From positions 434,001 through 498,000 of the forward strand of contig NZ_JAAVTX010000004.1 in the NCBI RefSeq assembly GCF_012163145.1: a DNA stretch of 64,000 nucleotides, given 5' to 3'. The translations under genes and the position numbers were made by a program. The DNA comes from Falsiroseomonas frigidaquae (GTDB lineage Bacteria > Pseudomonadota > Alphaproteobacteria > Acetobacterales > Acetobacteraceae). Below the pieces are notes generated by a model. It made no database searches. It worked only from the letters and a program-made list of their open reading frames with translations, and was not told the origin of the DNA. Positions 55,558 to 64,000 of this stretch are shown in pieces (positions within the stretch are counted from its first letter, which is position 1; the number at the start of each line of letters is the position of its first letter).

Positions 55558-56034
55558 TCAGTCAGGGCGGCGGGTGCGGCGGCGCGCCAGCTTCGCCAGC
55601 GCCGCCGGATCAAACCCATCCCGCGTCGTGTCAATGATGAAGGGCAGCCGGCCGCCCGGGCGACGCAGCCTGACGGCGGTGGAACTGGCGCCGCGGGCGT
55701 TGTAGCGACGTTCCGGCGCCAGCGCCCGGTGCAGCGCGGCCCAGGGCAGCAGGTGGCGACGCCGGCCGCGAAAGCCCAGCGTCTCCACCAGCAGGCCGCC
55801 CGGCAGGGCGCGGATCTCGGTGACGTACAGGCTGCGATACAGCTCCATCCCCAGCGCCATCGCGGCGAGGATGGGGGCCAGGATCGCCAGCGCCAGCGCA
55901 TCCTCGGCCGGCCAGACCCAGCGCAGCACCGCGGCACCGAGGCCGAAAGCCAGCGCCGCAGTCCATAGCCCATATTGCAGCCCGCGCACCCGGCGCAGGC
56001 GGCTATTGCGGTAGAGGCTGCCCTCCTCCGTCAC
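55558..56034 (-). CDS. Hypothetical two-span membrane protein
   Basis: A 158-residue protein from GTG 56034, which overlaps the stop of the upstream gene as GTGA. Two hydrophobic helices (LQYGLWTAALAFGLGAAVL and ALAILAPILAAMALGMEL) are followed by a beta-rich soluble part (SLYVTEIRALPGGLLVETL, LPFIIDTTRDGFDP). The arrangement is like small bacterial PH-domain membrane proteins, but I do not recognise a named family. Confidence 0.6.
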   Translation of the reverse strand: MTEEGSLYRNSRLRRVRGLQYGLWTAALAFGLGAAVLRWVWPAEDALALAILAPILAAMALGMELYRSLYVTEIRALPGGLLVETLGFRGRRRHLLPWAALHRALAPERRYNARGASSTAVRLRRPGGRLPFIIDTTRDGFDPAALAKLARRRTRRPD

Positions 56035-56375
56035 CGCCCCGGCCTGATGCCGCATTCGGACAGCAGCCCCGCCACGCCGCCGCCAGCGGATTGCGCCACC
56101 CGCAGCTGGTCCTGCACCGGCAGGCCCTGTGCCAGGCAGGCAGCCAGGGCCGGGGCGGCGAAGCTGCCGGACATGGCGCAGCGCCCGGCGGCGGTGGCGA
56201 TGCGCTGGCAGAATTCGCGCTTCTGCTGCGGCGTCTCTGCCGGCGCCATCAAGCCGGGGATGCCGGCGTTGCCTCGCAAGGATGGTGTCAGCCCCTGGGT
56301 CATCCCTTGGGTCATCCCTTGGCCCCATCCCGGCCCCGCGGCCAGCACCCCGATCATCGCCAGTGCCAGCCGCAT
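56031..56375 (-). CDS. Small exported cysteine-containing protein
   Basis: A 114-residue protein with a signal peptide (MRLALAMIGVLAAGPGWG). Four cysteines (in EFCQRIATAAGRCAMSG, AACLAQ and SECGIRPG) suggest disulfides in the periplasm. The N-terminus contains a short QGMTQGMTQG repeat, matched by a 15-bp repeat in the DNA. The family is unknown. Coupled to the two-span membrane gene downstream by a 4-bp overlap. Confidence 0.65.
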   Translation of the reverse strand: MRLALAMIGVLAAGPGWGQGMTQGMTQGLTPSLRGNAGIPGLMAPAETPQQKREFCQRIATAAGRCAMSGSFAAPALAACLAQGLPVQDQLRVAQSAGGGVAGLLSECGIRPGR

Positions 56376-56484
56376 GGTGCCTCCGCCTCATCTGTCATCC
56401 AGCAGAACGCCTGCGCGAGGCGCGGGTCAACCGACCTCTGCTGCATTGGCCTTCGCGGCGGGGGCGGGCTATCTGCGGCCGCGC

Positions 56485-57273
56485 ATGAACTCCTCCCTCC
56501 CCCTCCCCGATTCCCTGCCGCGCGCCGCCTTCGTCACCGGCGGCGGCAAGCGCCTGGGCCGGGCGATGGCGCTGGCGCTTGCCGGGGCGGGCTTCGACGT
56601 GGCGATCCACTACGGCACCAGCGCGACGGAGGCGACGGAGACGGTGGCCGATATCCGCGCGCTCGGCCGCCGCGCCGTGGCGCTGCAGGCCGATCTGGCG
56701 AAGGAGGCGGAGGTGGCGCCGCTGATCGGGCAGGCGACCGCGGCGCTCGGCCCGATCGGCGTGCTGGTGAACAACGCCTCCACCTTCGAACGCGATGAGT
56801 GGCATGACGCGACCCGGGAAAGCTGGGATGCGCATATGGAGGCGAACCTCCGCGCGCCCTTCGTCCTAGCCCAGGCGATGGCGCGGGGCCTGGCGCCCCC
56901 GGCGCAGGGCGTCATCGTCAACCTGCTGGACCAGCGGGTCTGGTCGCTGACGCCGCATTTCCTATCCTACACCGTCTCCAAGGCCGGGCTCTGGACACTG
57001 ACCCAGACGCTGGCCCTGGCGCTGGCGCCGCGCATCCGGGTGAACGCCATCGGGCCGGGGCCGGCGCTACCCTCCCCGCGCCAGAGCCAGGAACAGTTCG
57101 ACCGGCAATGCGCCTCCGTGCCGCTGCGGCATGGGACGGGGCCGGATGAGGTGGCGCGCGCCCTGCTCGCCATCCTGTCGCTGCCGGCGATGACCGGCCA
57201 GATGATCGCGCTCGATGGCGGGCAGCATCTGCAATGGGCGCCGACCGTGGGCGCCGCGGAGATCGCCGAATGA
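56485..57273 (+). CDS. Short-chain dehydrogenase of the pteridine-reductase type
   Basis: A 262-residue NAD(P)H-dependent SDR. The nucleotide site TGGGKRLGRAMA and NNAS are present, and the catalytic part reads LLDQRVWSLTPHFLSYTVSK. Here an Asp stands 13 residues before the catalytic Tyr, with Lys four further on. That Asp-Tyr-Lys set, in place of the usual Ser, is the pattern of PTR1-type pteridine reductases. It is coupled to folB by ATGA. A role in dihydropterin or dihydrofolate reduction (FolM-like) is inferred. Confidence 0.82.
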   Translation: MNSSLPLPDSLPRAAFVTGGGKRLGRAMALALAGAGFDVAIHYGTSATEATETVADIRALGRRAVALQADLAKEAEVAPLIGQATAALGPIGVLVNNASTFERDEWHDATRESWDAHMEANLRAPFVLAQAMARGLAPPAQGVIVNLLDQRVWSLTPHFLSYTVSKAGLWTLTQTLALALAPRIRVNAIGPGPALPSPRQSQEQFDRQCASVPLRHGTGPDEVARALLAILSLPAMTGQMIALDGGQHLQWAPTVGAAEIAE

Positions 57274-57716
57274 ACCACAGCTCGATCCCCGGGCCGATCC
57301 ATGGGTCGATCCATGGGCCGGAGCATTACGCCCCCGACGCCGTGCGCGGCACGCGGGTGGTGTTCCTGCGCGGGCTGGAGCTGATGGCCAGGCTGGGTAT
57401 CTATGCGCATGAGAAGGCCGGCCCGCAGCGCATCATCCTGGGCGTCGAGCTGTTGGTGCAGGACGACGCCGCCCCGGCGGCGATCGGGCCGGATGATTTC
57501 CGCCGCGTCGTGGATTACGAGCGCCTGGTCCTGACCGCCCGGGCCACGGTGGCGGAAGGCCATGTGCTGCTGGTGGAGACATTGGCCGAGAAGGTGGCAC
57601 TGGCGGCCCTGGCCGATCCGCGGGTGCTGCGCGCCCGGGTGACGGTGGAAAAGCCCGACGCCTTCCCCGACGTCGCGACGGTGGGCGTGGTGGTCGAGCG
57701 CATGCGCGCCGGCTGA
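57270..57716 (+). CDS. folB: Dihydroneopterin aldolase (FolB)
   Basis: Cleaves 7,8-dihydroneopterin to 6-hydroxymethyl-dihydropterin and glycolaldehyde in folate synthesis. The 148-residue product has a 25-residue His/Pro/Gly-rich leader (SIPGPIHGSIHGPEHY) before the family core: FLRGLELMARLGIYAHEKAG, VVDYERLV, LVETLAEKVALAAL and VTVEKPDAFPDVATVGV, including the catalytic Lys region. The ATG overlaps the upstream SDR stop, so both act in the same pathway by context. Confidence 0.88.
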   Translation: MNHSSIPGPIHGSIHGPEHYAPDAVRGTRVVFLRGLELMARLGIYAHEKAGPQRIILGVELLVQDDAAPAAIGPDDFRRVVDYERLVLTARATVAEGHVLLVETLAEKVALAALADPRVLRARVTVEKPDAFPDVATVGVVVERMRAG

Positions 57717-58076
57717 TGCCGGTGTTCCACCATTATGACCGCCAAGGCCTGCCCGCGCGGAAACCACACGTTGCTGGAAGGGCTTGCGAGCCGACTTTTC
57801 CACTGCACTGCCGGGCGCCCGCACGGGTTTCTCGTGTCAACATGGAAGTTGCGCTTGACGGGTTGCTTTTTGTTCTGCGCCACCAAAATACGAGCCAGAT
57901 CAAATGGTTAACAAAACCGCCCAAAAATCAGGCAATGATGTGTGACTGGCGGATGACGGCCATTCCCGTGCATTCCGCACCGTTTGGTCCACAGAGTTCT
58001 CCACAGCTTCGGTGGAAAAGCCGGAAGCAGTTGCCCGAGGCCCCAGCATTGCATTTCACGCATGGCACCCGCGCGC
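57717..58076. other. Lower-GC gap upstream of uvrC
   Basis: These 360 bp hold no convincing frame. The centre (about 57840-57960) is markedly AT-rich for this genome, including CTTTTTGTTCTG and GGTTAACAAAACC. It should contain the uvrC promoter; a TTGACG at 57856-57861 is a possible -35 box, without a good -10 at 17 bp. Two TCCACAG words occur near 57990-58010. Nothing more is supported. Confidence 0.45.
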
Positions 58077-60014
58077 ATGACAGAGGCTGAGACACCGTCC
58101 GCCGCCCCGTCCCTGACCGGCCTCGAGGTCATCGAGCGGGCGCTGGAGACGCTGCCCCTGGCGCCTGGCGTCTATCGGATGCTCGATGCCAAGGGGGATG
58201 CGCTGTATGTCGGCAAGGCGCGCAGCCTGAAGCGGCGGGTGCATGCCTATACCCAGGTGGCCCGCCTGCCGGAACGCCTGCGCCGCATGGTCTTCGAGAC
58301 CCGCAGCCTGGAGGTGGTGACCACCGGCAGCGAGGCCGAGGCGCTGCTGCTCGAAGCGAATTTCATCAAGAAGCTGCGGCCGCGCTACAACATCGTTCTG
58401 CGGGACGACAAATCCTATCCGTGGCTGGTGATGACCGAGGACCACCCCTGGCCGCAGATCGCCAAGCATCGCGGCGAACGGCGCAAGGGCGCCAGCTACT
58501 GGGGCCCATTCGCCAGCGCCTGGGCGGTGAACCAGACCCTGACGGCACTGCAGCGCGTCTTCCTGCTGCGGACCTGCCGGGACACGGTGTTCGACAGCCG
58601 CACCCGCCCCTGCCTGCTGCACCAGATCAAGCGCTGCTCCGCCCCCTGCGTCGAGCGGATCTCGAAGGAGGATTACGCCGCGCTGGTGCGGGAGGCGAAG
58701 GATTTCCTCGGCGGCGGCATCCCTTCCCTGCAGCGGAAACTGGCAACGGAGATGGAGGAGGCCGCCGAGAAGCTGGAGTTCGAGCGCGCCGCCAGCCTGC
58801 GCGACCGCATCCGCGGCCTGACCCATGTGCAGGGCAGCGACCGGGTGCACCTGGACGGTGTGAACGATGCCGATGTGGTGGCGCTGCACCAGATGGCCGG
58901 GCAGTCCTGCGTGCAGGTCTTCTTCTTCCGTGGCGGCCGCAACAACGGCAACCGGCCCTTCTTCCTGTCCCATGCCAAGGCGGAGCAGAGCGCGGAGGAG
59001 GTGCTCGGCGCCTTCCTCGCCCAGCTCTATGATGACCTGCCGCCGCCGCCCCTGGTGCTGGTCAGCCACGACCCGCAGGACGCGCCGCTGCTGGCGGAGG
59101 CGCTGAGCCTGAAGGCCGGCCGCAAGGTCGAGATCCACCGCCCGCAGCGCGGCGAGAAGCGCGCCGCCATGGACCACGCCGCCACCAATGCGCGGGAGGC
59201 GATCGAGCGACGCATGGCGGAGGGCGCGGCCCAGGCCGACCTGCTGGCCGGCGTCGCCCGCATCTTCGACCTGCCGGCGCCGCCGGAACGCGTCGAGATC
59301 TATGACAACAGCCACATCATGGGCACCAATGCCTACGGTGTGATGGTCGCCGCCGGCCCCGCCGGCTTCCTGAAATCGGCCTACCGCAAATACGGCATCA
59401 AGGGCCCCGCGCCGGCGATCCCGACCATCTCGCCCGCCCCGGCCCCGCGGGGTGGCGACGACTTCGCCATGATGCGGGAGGTGTTCGAGCGCCGCTTCGG
59501 CCGCGCCCTGAAGGAGGATCCGGGGCGCGAGGGCGAATCCTGGCCCGACCTCGTGCTGATCGATGGCGGTGCCGGCCAGCTTTCCGCGGCGCGGGAGATC
59601 CTGGCCGAGCTCGGCGTGGACGACATTCCCCTCGTCGCCATGGCCAAGGGCCCGGATCGCGACGCCGGCCGCGAATGGTTCCACCAGTCCGGCCGGGACC
59701 CCATCCAGCTGCCGCCGCGCGACCCCGTTCTTTATTATCTGCAGCGCCTGCGGGACGAGGCGCACCGCTTCGCCATCTCCACCCATCGCACCGGCCGGTC
59801 CAAGGCGCTGGTGCGGTCGGAGCTGGACGATGTGCCCGGCGTCGGCGCCGCGCTGAAGCGCAAGCTGCTGAACCATTTCGGTTCCGCCCGCGGCGTGCGC
59901 AACGCGGCGCTGTCGGACCTGGAGAATGCGCCGGGAATCGGCCCGGCCGTCGCCCGGCGCATCCATGGGCATTTCCACCCGGGGGCCGGGCCGGGTAGAG
60001 TGTCTGAAGGCTGA
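58077..60014 (+). CDS. uvrC: UvrABC system protein C
   Basis: Endonuclease that makes both incisions in nucleotide excision repair. The 645-residue product has the GIY-YIG domain ([18 protein letters not shown], residues 31-48), the UVR motif ([19 protein letters not shown] near 230-250) that pairs with UvrB, the RNase H-like domain with [12 protein letters not shown] and [11 protein letters not shown], and C-terminal helix-hairpin-helix motifs ([20 protein letters not shown]). ATG 58077 is used; an in-frame ATG at 58062 is equally possible. Confidence 0.96.
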   Translation: MTEAETPSAAPSLTGLEVIERALETLPLAPGVYRMLDAKGDALYVGKARSLKRRVHAYTQVARLPERLRRMVFETRSLEVVTTGSEAEALLLEANFIKKLRPRYNIVLRDDKSYPWLVMTEDHPWPQIAKHRGERRKGASYWGPFASAWAVNQTLTALQRVFLLRTCRDTVFDSRTRPCLLHQIKRCSAPCVERISKEDYAALVREAKDFLGGGIPSLQRKLATEMEEAAEKLEFERAASLRDRIRGLTHVQGSDRVHLDGVNDADVVALHQMAGQSCVQVFFFRGGRNNGNRPFFLSHAKAEQSAEEVLGAFLAQLYDDLPPPPLVLVSHDPQDAPLLAEALSLKAGRKVEIHRPQRGEKRAAMDHAATNAREAIERRMAEGAAQADLLAGVARIFDLPAPPERVEIYDNSHIMGTNAYGVMVAAGPAGFLKSAYRKYGIKGPAPAIPTISPAPAPRGGDDFAMMREVFERRFGRALKEDPGREGESWPDLVLIDGGAGQLSAAREILAELGVDDIPLVAMAKGPDRDAGREWFHQSGRDPIQLPPRDPVLYYLQRLRDEAHRFAISTHRTGRSKALVRSELDDVPGVGAALKRKLLNHFGSARGVRNAALSDLENAPGIGPAVARRIHGHFHPGAGPGRVSEG

Positions 60015-60039
60015 GCGAAGATGAACGCCGGATGACCTT

Positions 60040-60672
60040 GTGCCGACCGACCTCCCCAACCTTCTGACCCTTTCGCGCATCGCCGCGATTCCGGTGCTCG
60101 TGCTGTTCGCCACGCTGGGCGAGCCGTGGACGAACCTGGTGGCCTGCGCCGTTTTCTCGGCGGCGGCCATCACCGACTATTTCGACGGCAAGCTGGCACG
60201 CTCCCGCAAGCAGATCAGCGATTTCGGGCGCATGCTGGACCCGATCGCGGACAAGCTGCTGGTCGGCGCCGCGCTGATGCTGCTCGCCGGCAACGGCCAG
60301 CTCAGCACCTTCGGACTGTTCCCCGCCATCATCATCCTGCTGCGGGAGATCCTGGTCTCCGGCCTGCGGGAATATCTGGCGGGGCTGAAGATCGGCCTGC
60401 CGGTCACCGGCCTGGCGAAGTGGAAGACCGGCTTCCAGATGGGCGCGCTCGGCGCCCTGCTGGCCGGTGACAGCGGCGCGGCGGTGATCTGGCTGTCCTG
60501 GCTGCCCGTCTCCCTGATCGGCGAGGTGATGCTGCTCGCCGCCGCGGTGCTGACTTTGGTAACGGGTTGGGACTATCTCCAGGCCGGGCTGCGCCATGTC
60601 GGCCGCGCCTCGGCCCCGATTGCACAGCAGCCGGGACCGCAGCCGCCGGCACAGCCCTCGCTTCACTCTTGA
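60040..60672 (+). CDS. pgsA: CDP-diacylglycerol-glycerol-3-phosphate 3-phosphatidyltransferase
   Basis: Inner-membrane enzyme that makes phosphatidylglycerol-phosphate from CDP-diacylglycerol and glycerol-3-phosphate. The 210-residue product has the CDP-alcohol motif DGKLARSRKQISDFGRMLD and PIADK, several membrane helices, and LREILVSGLREYLAG. It starts with GTG at 60040; LPNLLTLSRI is the usual N-terminal segment. A Pro/Gln-rich tail of about 18 residues ends the product. It lies 25 bp after uvrC, the common uvrC-pgsA pair. Confidence 0.94.
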   Translation: MPTDLPNLLTLSRIAAIPVLVLFATLGEPWTNLVACAVFSAAAITDYFDGKLARSRKQISDFGRMLDPIADKLLVGAALMLLAGNGQLSTFGLFPAIIILLREILVSGLREYLAGLKIGLPVTGLAKWKTGFQMGALGALLAGDSGAAVIWLSWLPVSLIGEVMLLAAAVLTLVTGWDYLQAGLRHVGRASAPIAQQPGPQPPAQPSLHS

Positions 60673-60728
60673 GGCATTTCCTCGTGCGGCGCATCTTCCG
60701 CCCGAAACTCGCGATGACGGGAGCCGAC

Positions 60729-61397
60729 ATGGCCGCCGACCCCACCTGCCCTTCCCCGATCCGCGGTGCGCCGCTGCTCGCATTGCTGCTGCTTGCCGGC
60801 TGCTCCACCAGCGAAATGGGCAGCGCCGTATCCTCCACCATGGACCGCCTCTGGTCGCCCTTCATGGGGCCGACCAATGTGGTGGCCGCCGACAGCCTGA
60901 CCGTGATGCGCGTACGGGGCGCGGACCCGGCGGTGGAGCCGCTGGTGCCCGAAACCGGCGATGTCTGGCCGGTACAGGAAGCCGCCCGGCCGACCATGAT
61001 GGGCGGCCCCGACGAGGCGATGCGGAACATCCCGAGCTACCGCCCATCCCTGATCGACGGCGCGCCGGCGGCTTCCTCCCCGGTGCCGACGCCGGGCGAC
61101 CGGCCAGCGGCGCGACGCGGCTCCTCCACCCCGCCGGCCCGCCTCGGCGCACCTTCGGATTTTGCCCGCACGCCAGCCACCCCCGCGCCCGCCGGTGCCG
61201 ACAGCCCGCCGCAGCAGCGGTTGGAGGGCCGCACGCTGACCACGCCATCCGGCAGCACCGTCACCAGCACCGGCGGCACCGGCCGCGTGCAGGGCTATAC
61301 CGGCCCACAGGGTGGCGGCGCGGTGATCCGCGACGGCAATGTGGAAATTTGGATCGGCCCCGATGGCCGCACCAGCACCCGGGTGGTGCCGAACTGA
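60729..61397 (+). CDS. Hypothetical lipoprotein
   Basis: A 222-residue protein with a lipoprotein signal (APLLALLLLAGCSTSE, lipobox LAGC) about 30 residues from ATG 60729, which has GGGAG six bases upstream. A Pro/Ser-rich disordered middle precedes a C-terminal section with TLTTPSGSTVTSTGG, GGAVIRDGNVEIWIGPDG. No family is recognised. It lies between pgsA and moaD, reading the same way. Confidence 0.65.
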   Translation: MAADPTCPSPIRGAPLLALLLLAGCSTSEMGSAVSSTMDRLWSPFMGPTNVVAADSLTVMRVRGADPAVEPLVPETGDVWPVQEAARPTMMGGPDEAMRNIPSYRPSLIDGAPAASSPVPTPGDRPAARRGSSTPPARLGAPSDFARTPATPAPAGADSPPQQRLEGRTLTTPSGSTVTSTGGTGRVQGYTGPQGGGAVIRDGNVEIWIGPDGRTSTRVVPN

Positions 61398-61410
61398 GGA
61401 AGGCCGCTCC

Positions 61411-61662
61411 TTGAAGATCCTGTATTTCGCCTGGGTGCGGCAGAAGGTCGGGCTGGCGGAGGAGGATGTCGCGCCGCCGGATTCGGTCGGCGACGTGGCC
61501 GGGTTGGTCGCCTGGCTCGCCGGCCGCAGCCCGGGCCATGCGGCCGCCTTTGCCGATCCGCGCCAGGTACGCGCCGCGGTGAACCAGGATTTCGCGACCC
61601 CGGACCAGAAGGTGGCGGCGGGCGATGAGGTCGCCTTCTTCCCGCCGGTGACCGGTGGCTGA
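61411..61662 (+). CDS. moaD: Molybdopterin synthase sulfur-carrier subunit
   Basis: Small ubiquitin-like subunit whose C-terminal thiocarboxylate donates sulfur to precursor Z in molybdenum-cofactor synthesis. The 83-residue product starts at TTG 61411 with GAGGAAGG upstream and begins LKILYFAWVRQKVGLAEE. It ends in the obligatory Gly-Gly (PPVTGG). It is followed by moaE after one base. Confidence 0.93.
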   Translation: MKILYFAWVRQKVGLAEEDVAPPDSVGDVAGLVAWLAGRSPGHAAAFADPRQVRAAVNQDFATPDQKVAAGDEVAFFPPVTGG

Positions 61663-61663
61663 G

Positions 61664-62119
61664 ATGCCCACCATACGGGTGCAGGAAGCCCCCTTCGACC
61701 TCGGCGCGGAATCGGCGGCGCTGACCGCGGGGCGCACCGATATCGGCGGCCTCGCCAGCTTCGTCGGCCTGTGCCGCGCCGATGACGGGCTGGCGGCGCT
61801 GGTACTCGAGCACTATCCGGGCATGACCGAGCGCGCCTTGAAGAAGATCGCCGACGAGGCCTGGGCGCGCTGGCCGCTGACCGGCTGCACCGTGATCCAC
61901 CGGGTCGGGCGCCTGGTACCGGGGGAGCCGATCGTGCTGGTGCTCACCGCCTCCGCCCACCGGGCCGCGGCGCTGGAGGCCTGCGCCTTCCTGATCGACT
62001 GGCTGAAGACCTCCGCCCCCTTCTGGAAGCGGGAGGAATTCGCCGGTGGCGAAAGCCGCTGGGTCGAGGCCAAGGCGACGGACGATGCGGCCGCCGCGCG
62101 CTGGGCGAAGCCGGCTTGA
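61664..62119 (+). CDS. moaE: Molybdopterin synthase catalytic subunit
   Basis: Catalytic partner of MoaD that converts precursor Z to molybdopterin. The 151-residue product has the family pattern FVGLCRADDGLAALVLEHYPGMTE, TGCTVIHRVGRLVPGE and the active-site Lys pair in WLKTSAPFWKREEF. ATG 61664 is used; a GTG three codons upstream inside moaD is possible. Its stop overlaps the TTG of the next gene. Confidence 0.94.
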   Translation: MPTIRVQEAPFDLGAESAALTAGRTDIGGLASFVGLCRADDGLAALVLEHYPGMTERALKKIADEAWARWPLTGCTVIHRVGRLVPGEPIVLVLTASAHRAAALEACAFLIDWLKTSAPFWKREEFAGGESRWVEAKATDDAAAARWAKPA

Positions 62120-63468
62120 TCCTGCGCCTGGCGGCGGGTCTGGCGGGGGCACTGCTGCTGGTCTGGCCGGCCTTCCTGAATGGCTATCCGCTGGTCTTCA
62201 GCGATACCGGCGCCTTCCTGCACCAGACGACAGGCCCCCTGGTGATCTGGGACAAGCCGCATGTCTACGGCCCGCTGATGGCCCTGTTCCATTGGCATGC
62301 CAGCCTTTGGGGGCCGCTGCTGGCACAGGGCCTGTGCGTGTCGCACCTGCTGTGGCTGCTGCAGCGGGCGCTGCGAGGGCGAGCCTCCCCGGTTCTGCAC
62401 CTGGCCACCTGTCTCGGCACCGCGGCGCTGACCACGGCGCCCTTCACCATCGCGCTGCTGATGCCGGATGTCTTCGCGCCGATCGTGCTGCTGGCGCTGC
62501 TGCTGCTGGGCTTCGCCCGAGCGGCGCTAACCCGGGCCGAAACGCTCTGGCTGGGGCTGCTGGCGGCCATCGGCATCGCCACGCACCTGTCGCATGTGCC
62601 GCTGGCGCTGGCGCTGGTGGTGTTCGTGGCGCTGGTGGCGCGGCGTGCCTGGCCGTTGCTGCGCGTGGCGGCACCGCTGGCGGCGGCGATCCTGCTGCTG
62701 CTGGGGACCAATTACTGGGGCCACGGCCGCGCCGTGCTGTCGCCGCATGGCGCCACCTTCGCACTCGCCCGGCTGCAGGCCGACGGCCCGGCCGCCGCGG
62801 TCATTCGCGACCGCTGCCCAGGATCCGGCTGGTACCTCTGCGCCTTCGCCGACCACCTGCCGATGGACAGCGACGCCTTCCTCTGGGAGGCGGACAGCCC
62901 GGTGAACCGCGCGCCGGACGGCACGCCGCGCTTCCTCGGCGGCGCGCTGCTCTCGGCGGAGGCCAGCGTCATCGTGGCCGAAACCCTGCGGACGCACACG
63001 CTGGAGGTCGCCCGGACCACCGCGCTGAACGCCCTGCGGCAGATGACGCTCGCAACGGCGGGCGACACGCTGGTGGATACGCATCTGGCCGCCGCCGTCC
63101 GCCCGCGCATCGCGGAGGGTTTCCCACCAAGGGAACTCGCCGCCTACGACGCCGCCCTGCAACCGCGCGGCTTGCTGCCCGAAGCCGCCGCGCCCTTCCT
63201 GATCACCCATGTTCCTGCGCTGCTGGCCGGCGGCGTGCTGGCGCTGTTCGCCTGGTGGCACAGCTTGGGCGACCGCCGCCGGATCGGGCTGGTGGTCGGC
63301 GTTCTGGTGGGCGTCTGCGCCAATGCGCTCGCCACCGGCGGATTGTCGAAGCCGCATCTGCGGTATGAGGCGCGGATCCTGTGGCTGATGCCGGTGGTCG
63401 CCGCGCTGGCGCTGCGGGGCAGATCACATCCTGCGGAGACCGCCGAGGGTCGCGCGGCCTTCATGTGA
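62116..63468 (+). CDS. Multi-pass membrane protein, GT-C-like topology
   Basis: A 450-residue protein beginning at TTG 62116, which overlaps the moaE stop (TTGA). About ten hydrophobic helices are seen, with a first external loop carrying an Asp (YPLVFSDTGAFLHQTTGP) and a large polar loop near residues 225-360. A conserved acidic residue in the first loop is typical of GT-C glycosyltransferases, but no family motif is certain. A related gene follows directly. Confidence 0.65.
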   Translation: MILRLAAGLAGALLLVWPAFLNGYPLVFSDTGAFLHQTTGPLVIWDKPHVYGPLMALFHWHASLWGPLLAQGLCVSHLLWLLQRALRGRASPVLHLATCLGTAALTTAPFTIALLMPDVFAPIVLLALLLLGFARAALTRAETLWLGLLAAIGIATHLSHVPLALALVVFVALVARRAWPLLRVAAPLAAAILLLLGTNYWGHGRAVLSPHGATFALARLQADGPAAAVIRDRCPGSGWYLCAFADHLPMDSDAFLWEADSPVNRAPDGTPRFLGGALLSAEASVIVAETLRTHTLEVARTTALNALRQMTLATAGDTLVDTHLAAAVRPRIAEGFPPRELAAYDAALQPRGLLPEAAAPFLITHVPALLAGGVLALFAWWHSLGDRRRIGLVVGVLVGVCANALATGGLSKPHLRYEARILWLMPVVAALALRGRSHPAETAEGRAAFM

Positions 63469-64000
63469 CCGCGCCGGTCGCGACGCCGAGACTTCGCCTG
63501 ATGCCGCATGGCCGAATCCCCCGCCTCCTCGCCCTGCTTGCCGTGCTGGCGGGGGCGCCCTTCCTGGTCTGGCCGGCCTGGCTGAACGGCTATCCGCTGG
63601 TCTTCATCGACACTGTCTCCTACCTGCTGCACACGACGGTACCGGAGGTGCCCTGGGACAAGACCCAGGCCTATGGCCCCTTCCTGCACCTGTTCCATTG
63701 GCAGCGATCGCTCTGGGCGCCGGTTCTGGCGCAGGGGCTCATCGCCTCCCACCTCATCTGGCTGTTGCAGGGGGCGATACGCGGGCGGCCGAATCCGGGC
63801 TGGCACCTGCTGGCCTGTGCCGGGGTGGGGGTGCTGACCTCCGGCCCCTGGTTCCTGGCGACGCTGATGCCGGATGCGCTGACCGGGCTGCTGCCGATCT
63901 GCCTGTATCTGCTGGCCTTCGGGCGGCTGTCCGCCGGGCAGTCGCTGTGGGTGGGCGGGCTGGCGGTGCTGGCGGTGGCCTCGCATCTGTCCCACCTGCC
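63465..64000 (+). CDS. Second multi-pass membrane protein of the same family (cut by window end)
   Basis: Open from GTG 63465 (overlapping the previous stop as GTGA) or ATG 63501, and continuing past the window. The visible part aligns with its neighbour: LVWPAWLNGYPLVFIDT against LVWPAFLNGYPLVFSDT, YGPFLHLFHWQRSLWAPVLA against YGPLMALFHWHASLWGPLLA, then TLMPDALTGLLP against LLMPDVFAPIVL. This is a tandem duplication within a coupled unit. Only about 178 residues are visible. Confidence 0.7.
   Translation, partial: MTAPVATPRLRLMPHGRIPRLLALLAVLAGAPFLVWPAWLNGYPLVFIDTVSYLLHTTVPEVPWDKTQAYGPFLHLFHWQRSLWAPVLAQGLIASHLIWLLQGAIRGRPNPGWHLLACAGVGVLTSGPWFLATLMPDALTGLLPICLYLLAFGRLSAGQSLWVGGLAVLAVASHLSHL

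Noticed and set aside
57984-58020. DnaA-box-like words (TCCACAG) before uvrC as a chromosomal origin
   Set aside because: Only two imperfect words are present, with no cluster and no dnaA or origin-linked genes nearby.

Overview
The window comes from a high-GC alphaproteobacterium. The S10-spc gene order with adk after secY, the rplKAJL-rpoBC cluster, a HWE-type sensor kinase, an EcfG-like promoter and OpgGH glucan genes together suggest the Acetobacteraceae (Roseomonas-like). That placement is inferred from gene content and codon use, not from a database match.

Layout. Positions 158-28793 are almost entirely the translation and transcription core, all on the minus strand. Read in the direction of transcription it runs tRNA-Tyr, tRNA-Gly, tuf (second copy), an RDD membrane protein, tRNA-Trp, secE, nusG, an intrinsic terminator, rplK, rplA, rplJ, rplL, rpoB, rpoC, a strong promoter, rpsL, rpsG, tuf (first copy), rpsJ and the whole S10 and spc operons through secY and adk. 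fusA is absent from its usual place between rpsG and tuf. The two tuf genes are nearly identical except for one short divergent patch. Positions 28959-32738 hold an rlmB with a repetitive N-terminal tail, a hydratase-family gene, a small hypothetical gene and a secreted DUF4394-like protein with a PEP-CTERM-like tail.

Positions 33183-43921 are an integrated mobile island of about 10.7 kb. A tRNA-Thr(TGT) gene stands at its left end. A perfect 46-bp repeat of the tRNA 3' part marks both borders. A tyrosine recombinase lies just inside the right border, followed by a conserved hypothetical gene, an AlpA-like regulator, a small gene and a fused prim-pol/RepA-type replication protein. A cluster of GGATAT palindromes next to an AT-rich stretch is a candidate origin. 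The left half holds small unknown genes, a two-helix membrane protein, a 17-C run, a decayed duplicate gene and one markedly lower-GC orphan gene (35905-36705). No capsid or tail genes are present. The layout resembles a phage-satellite-like or integrative replicon and is the best candidate here for an undescribed system.

Positions 44353-64000 return to ordinary chromosome. They hold opgG/opgH periplasmic glucan synthesis, a Cache-HAMP-PAS-HWE kinase, two low-complexity stress-type proteins behind an EcfG-like promoter, a CYTH protein divergent from uvrB, small membrane and secreted proteins, a pteridine-reductase-like SDR coupled to folB, uvrC, pgsA, a lipoprotein, moaD, moaE and two tandem related multi-pass membrane proteins, the second cut by the window end.
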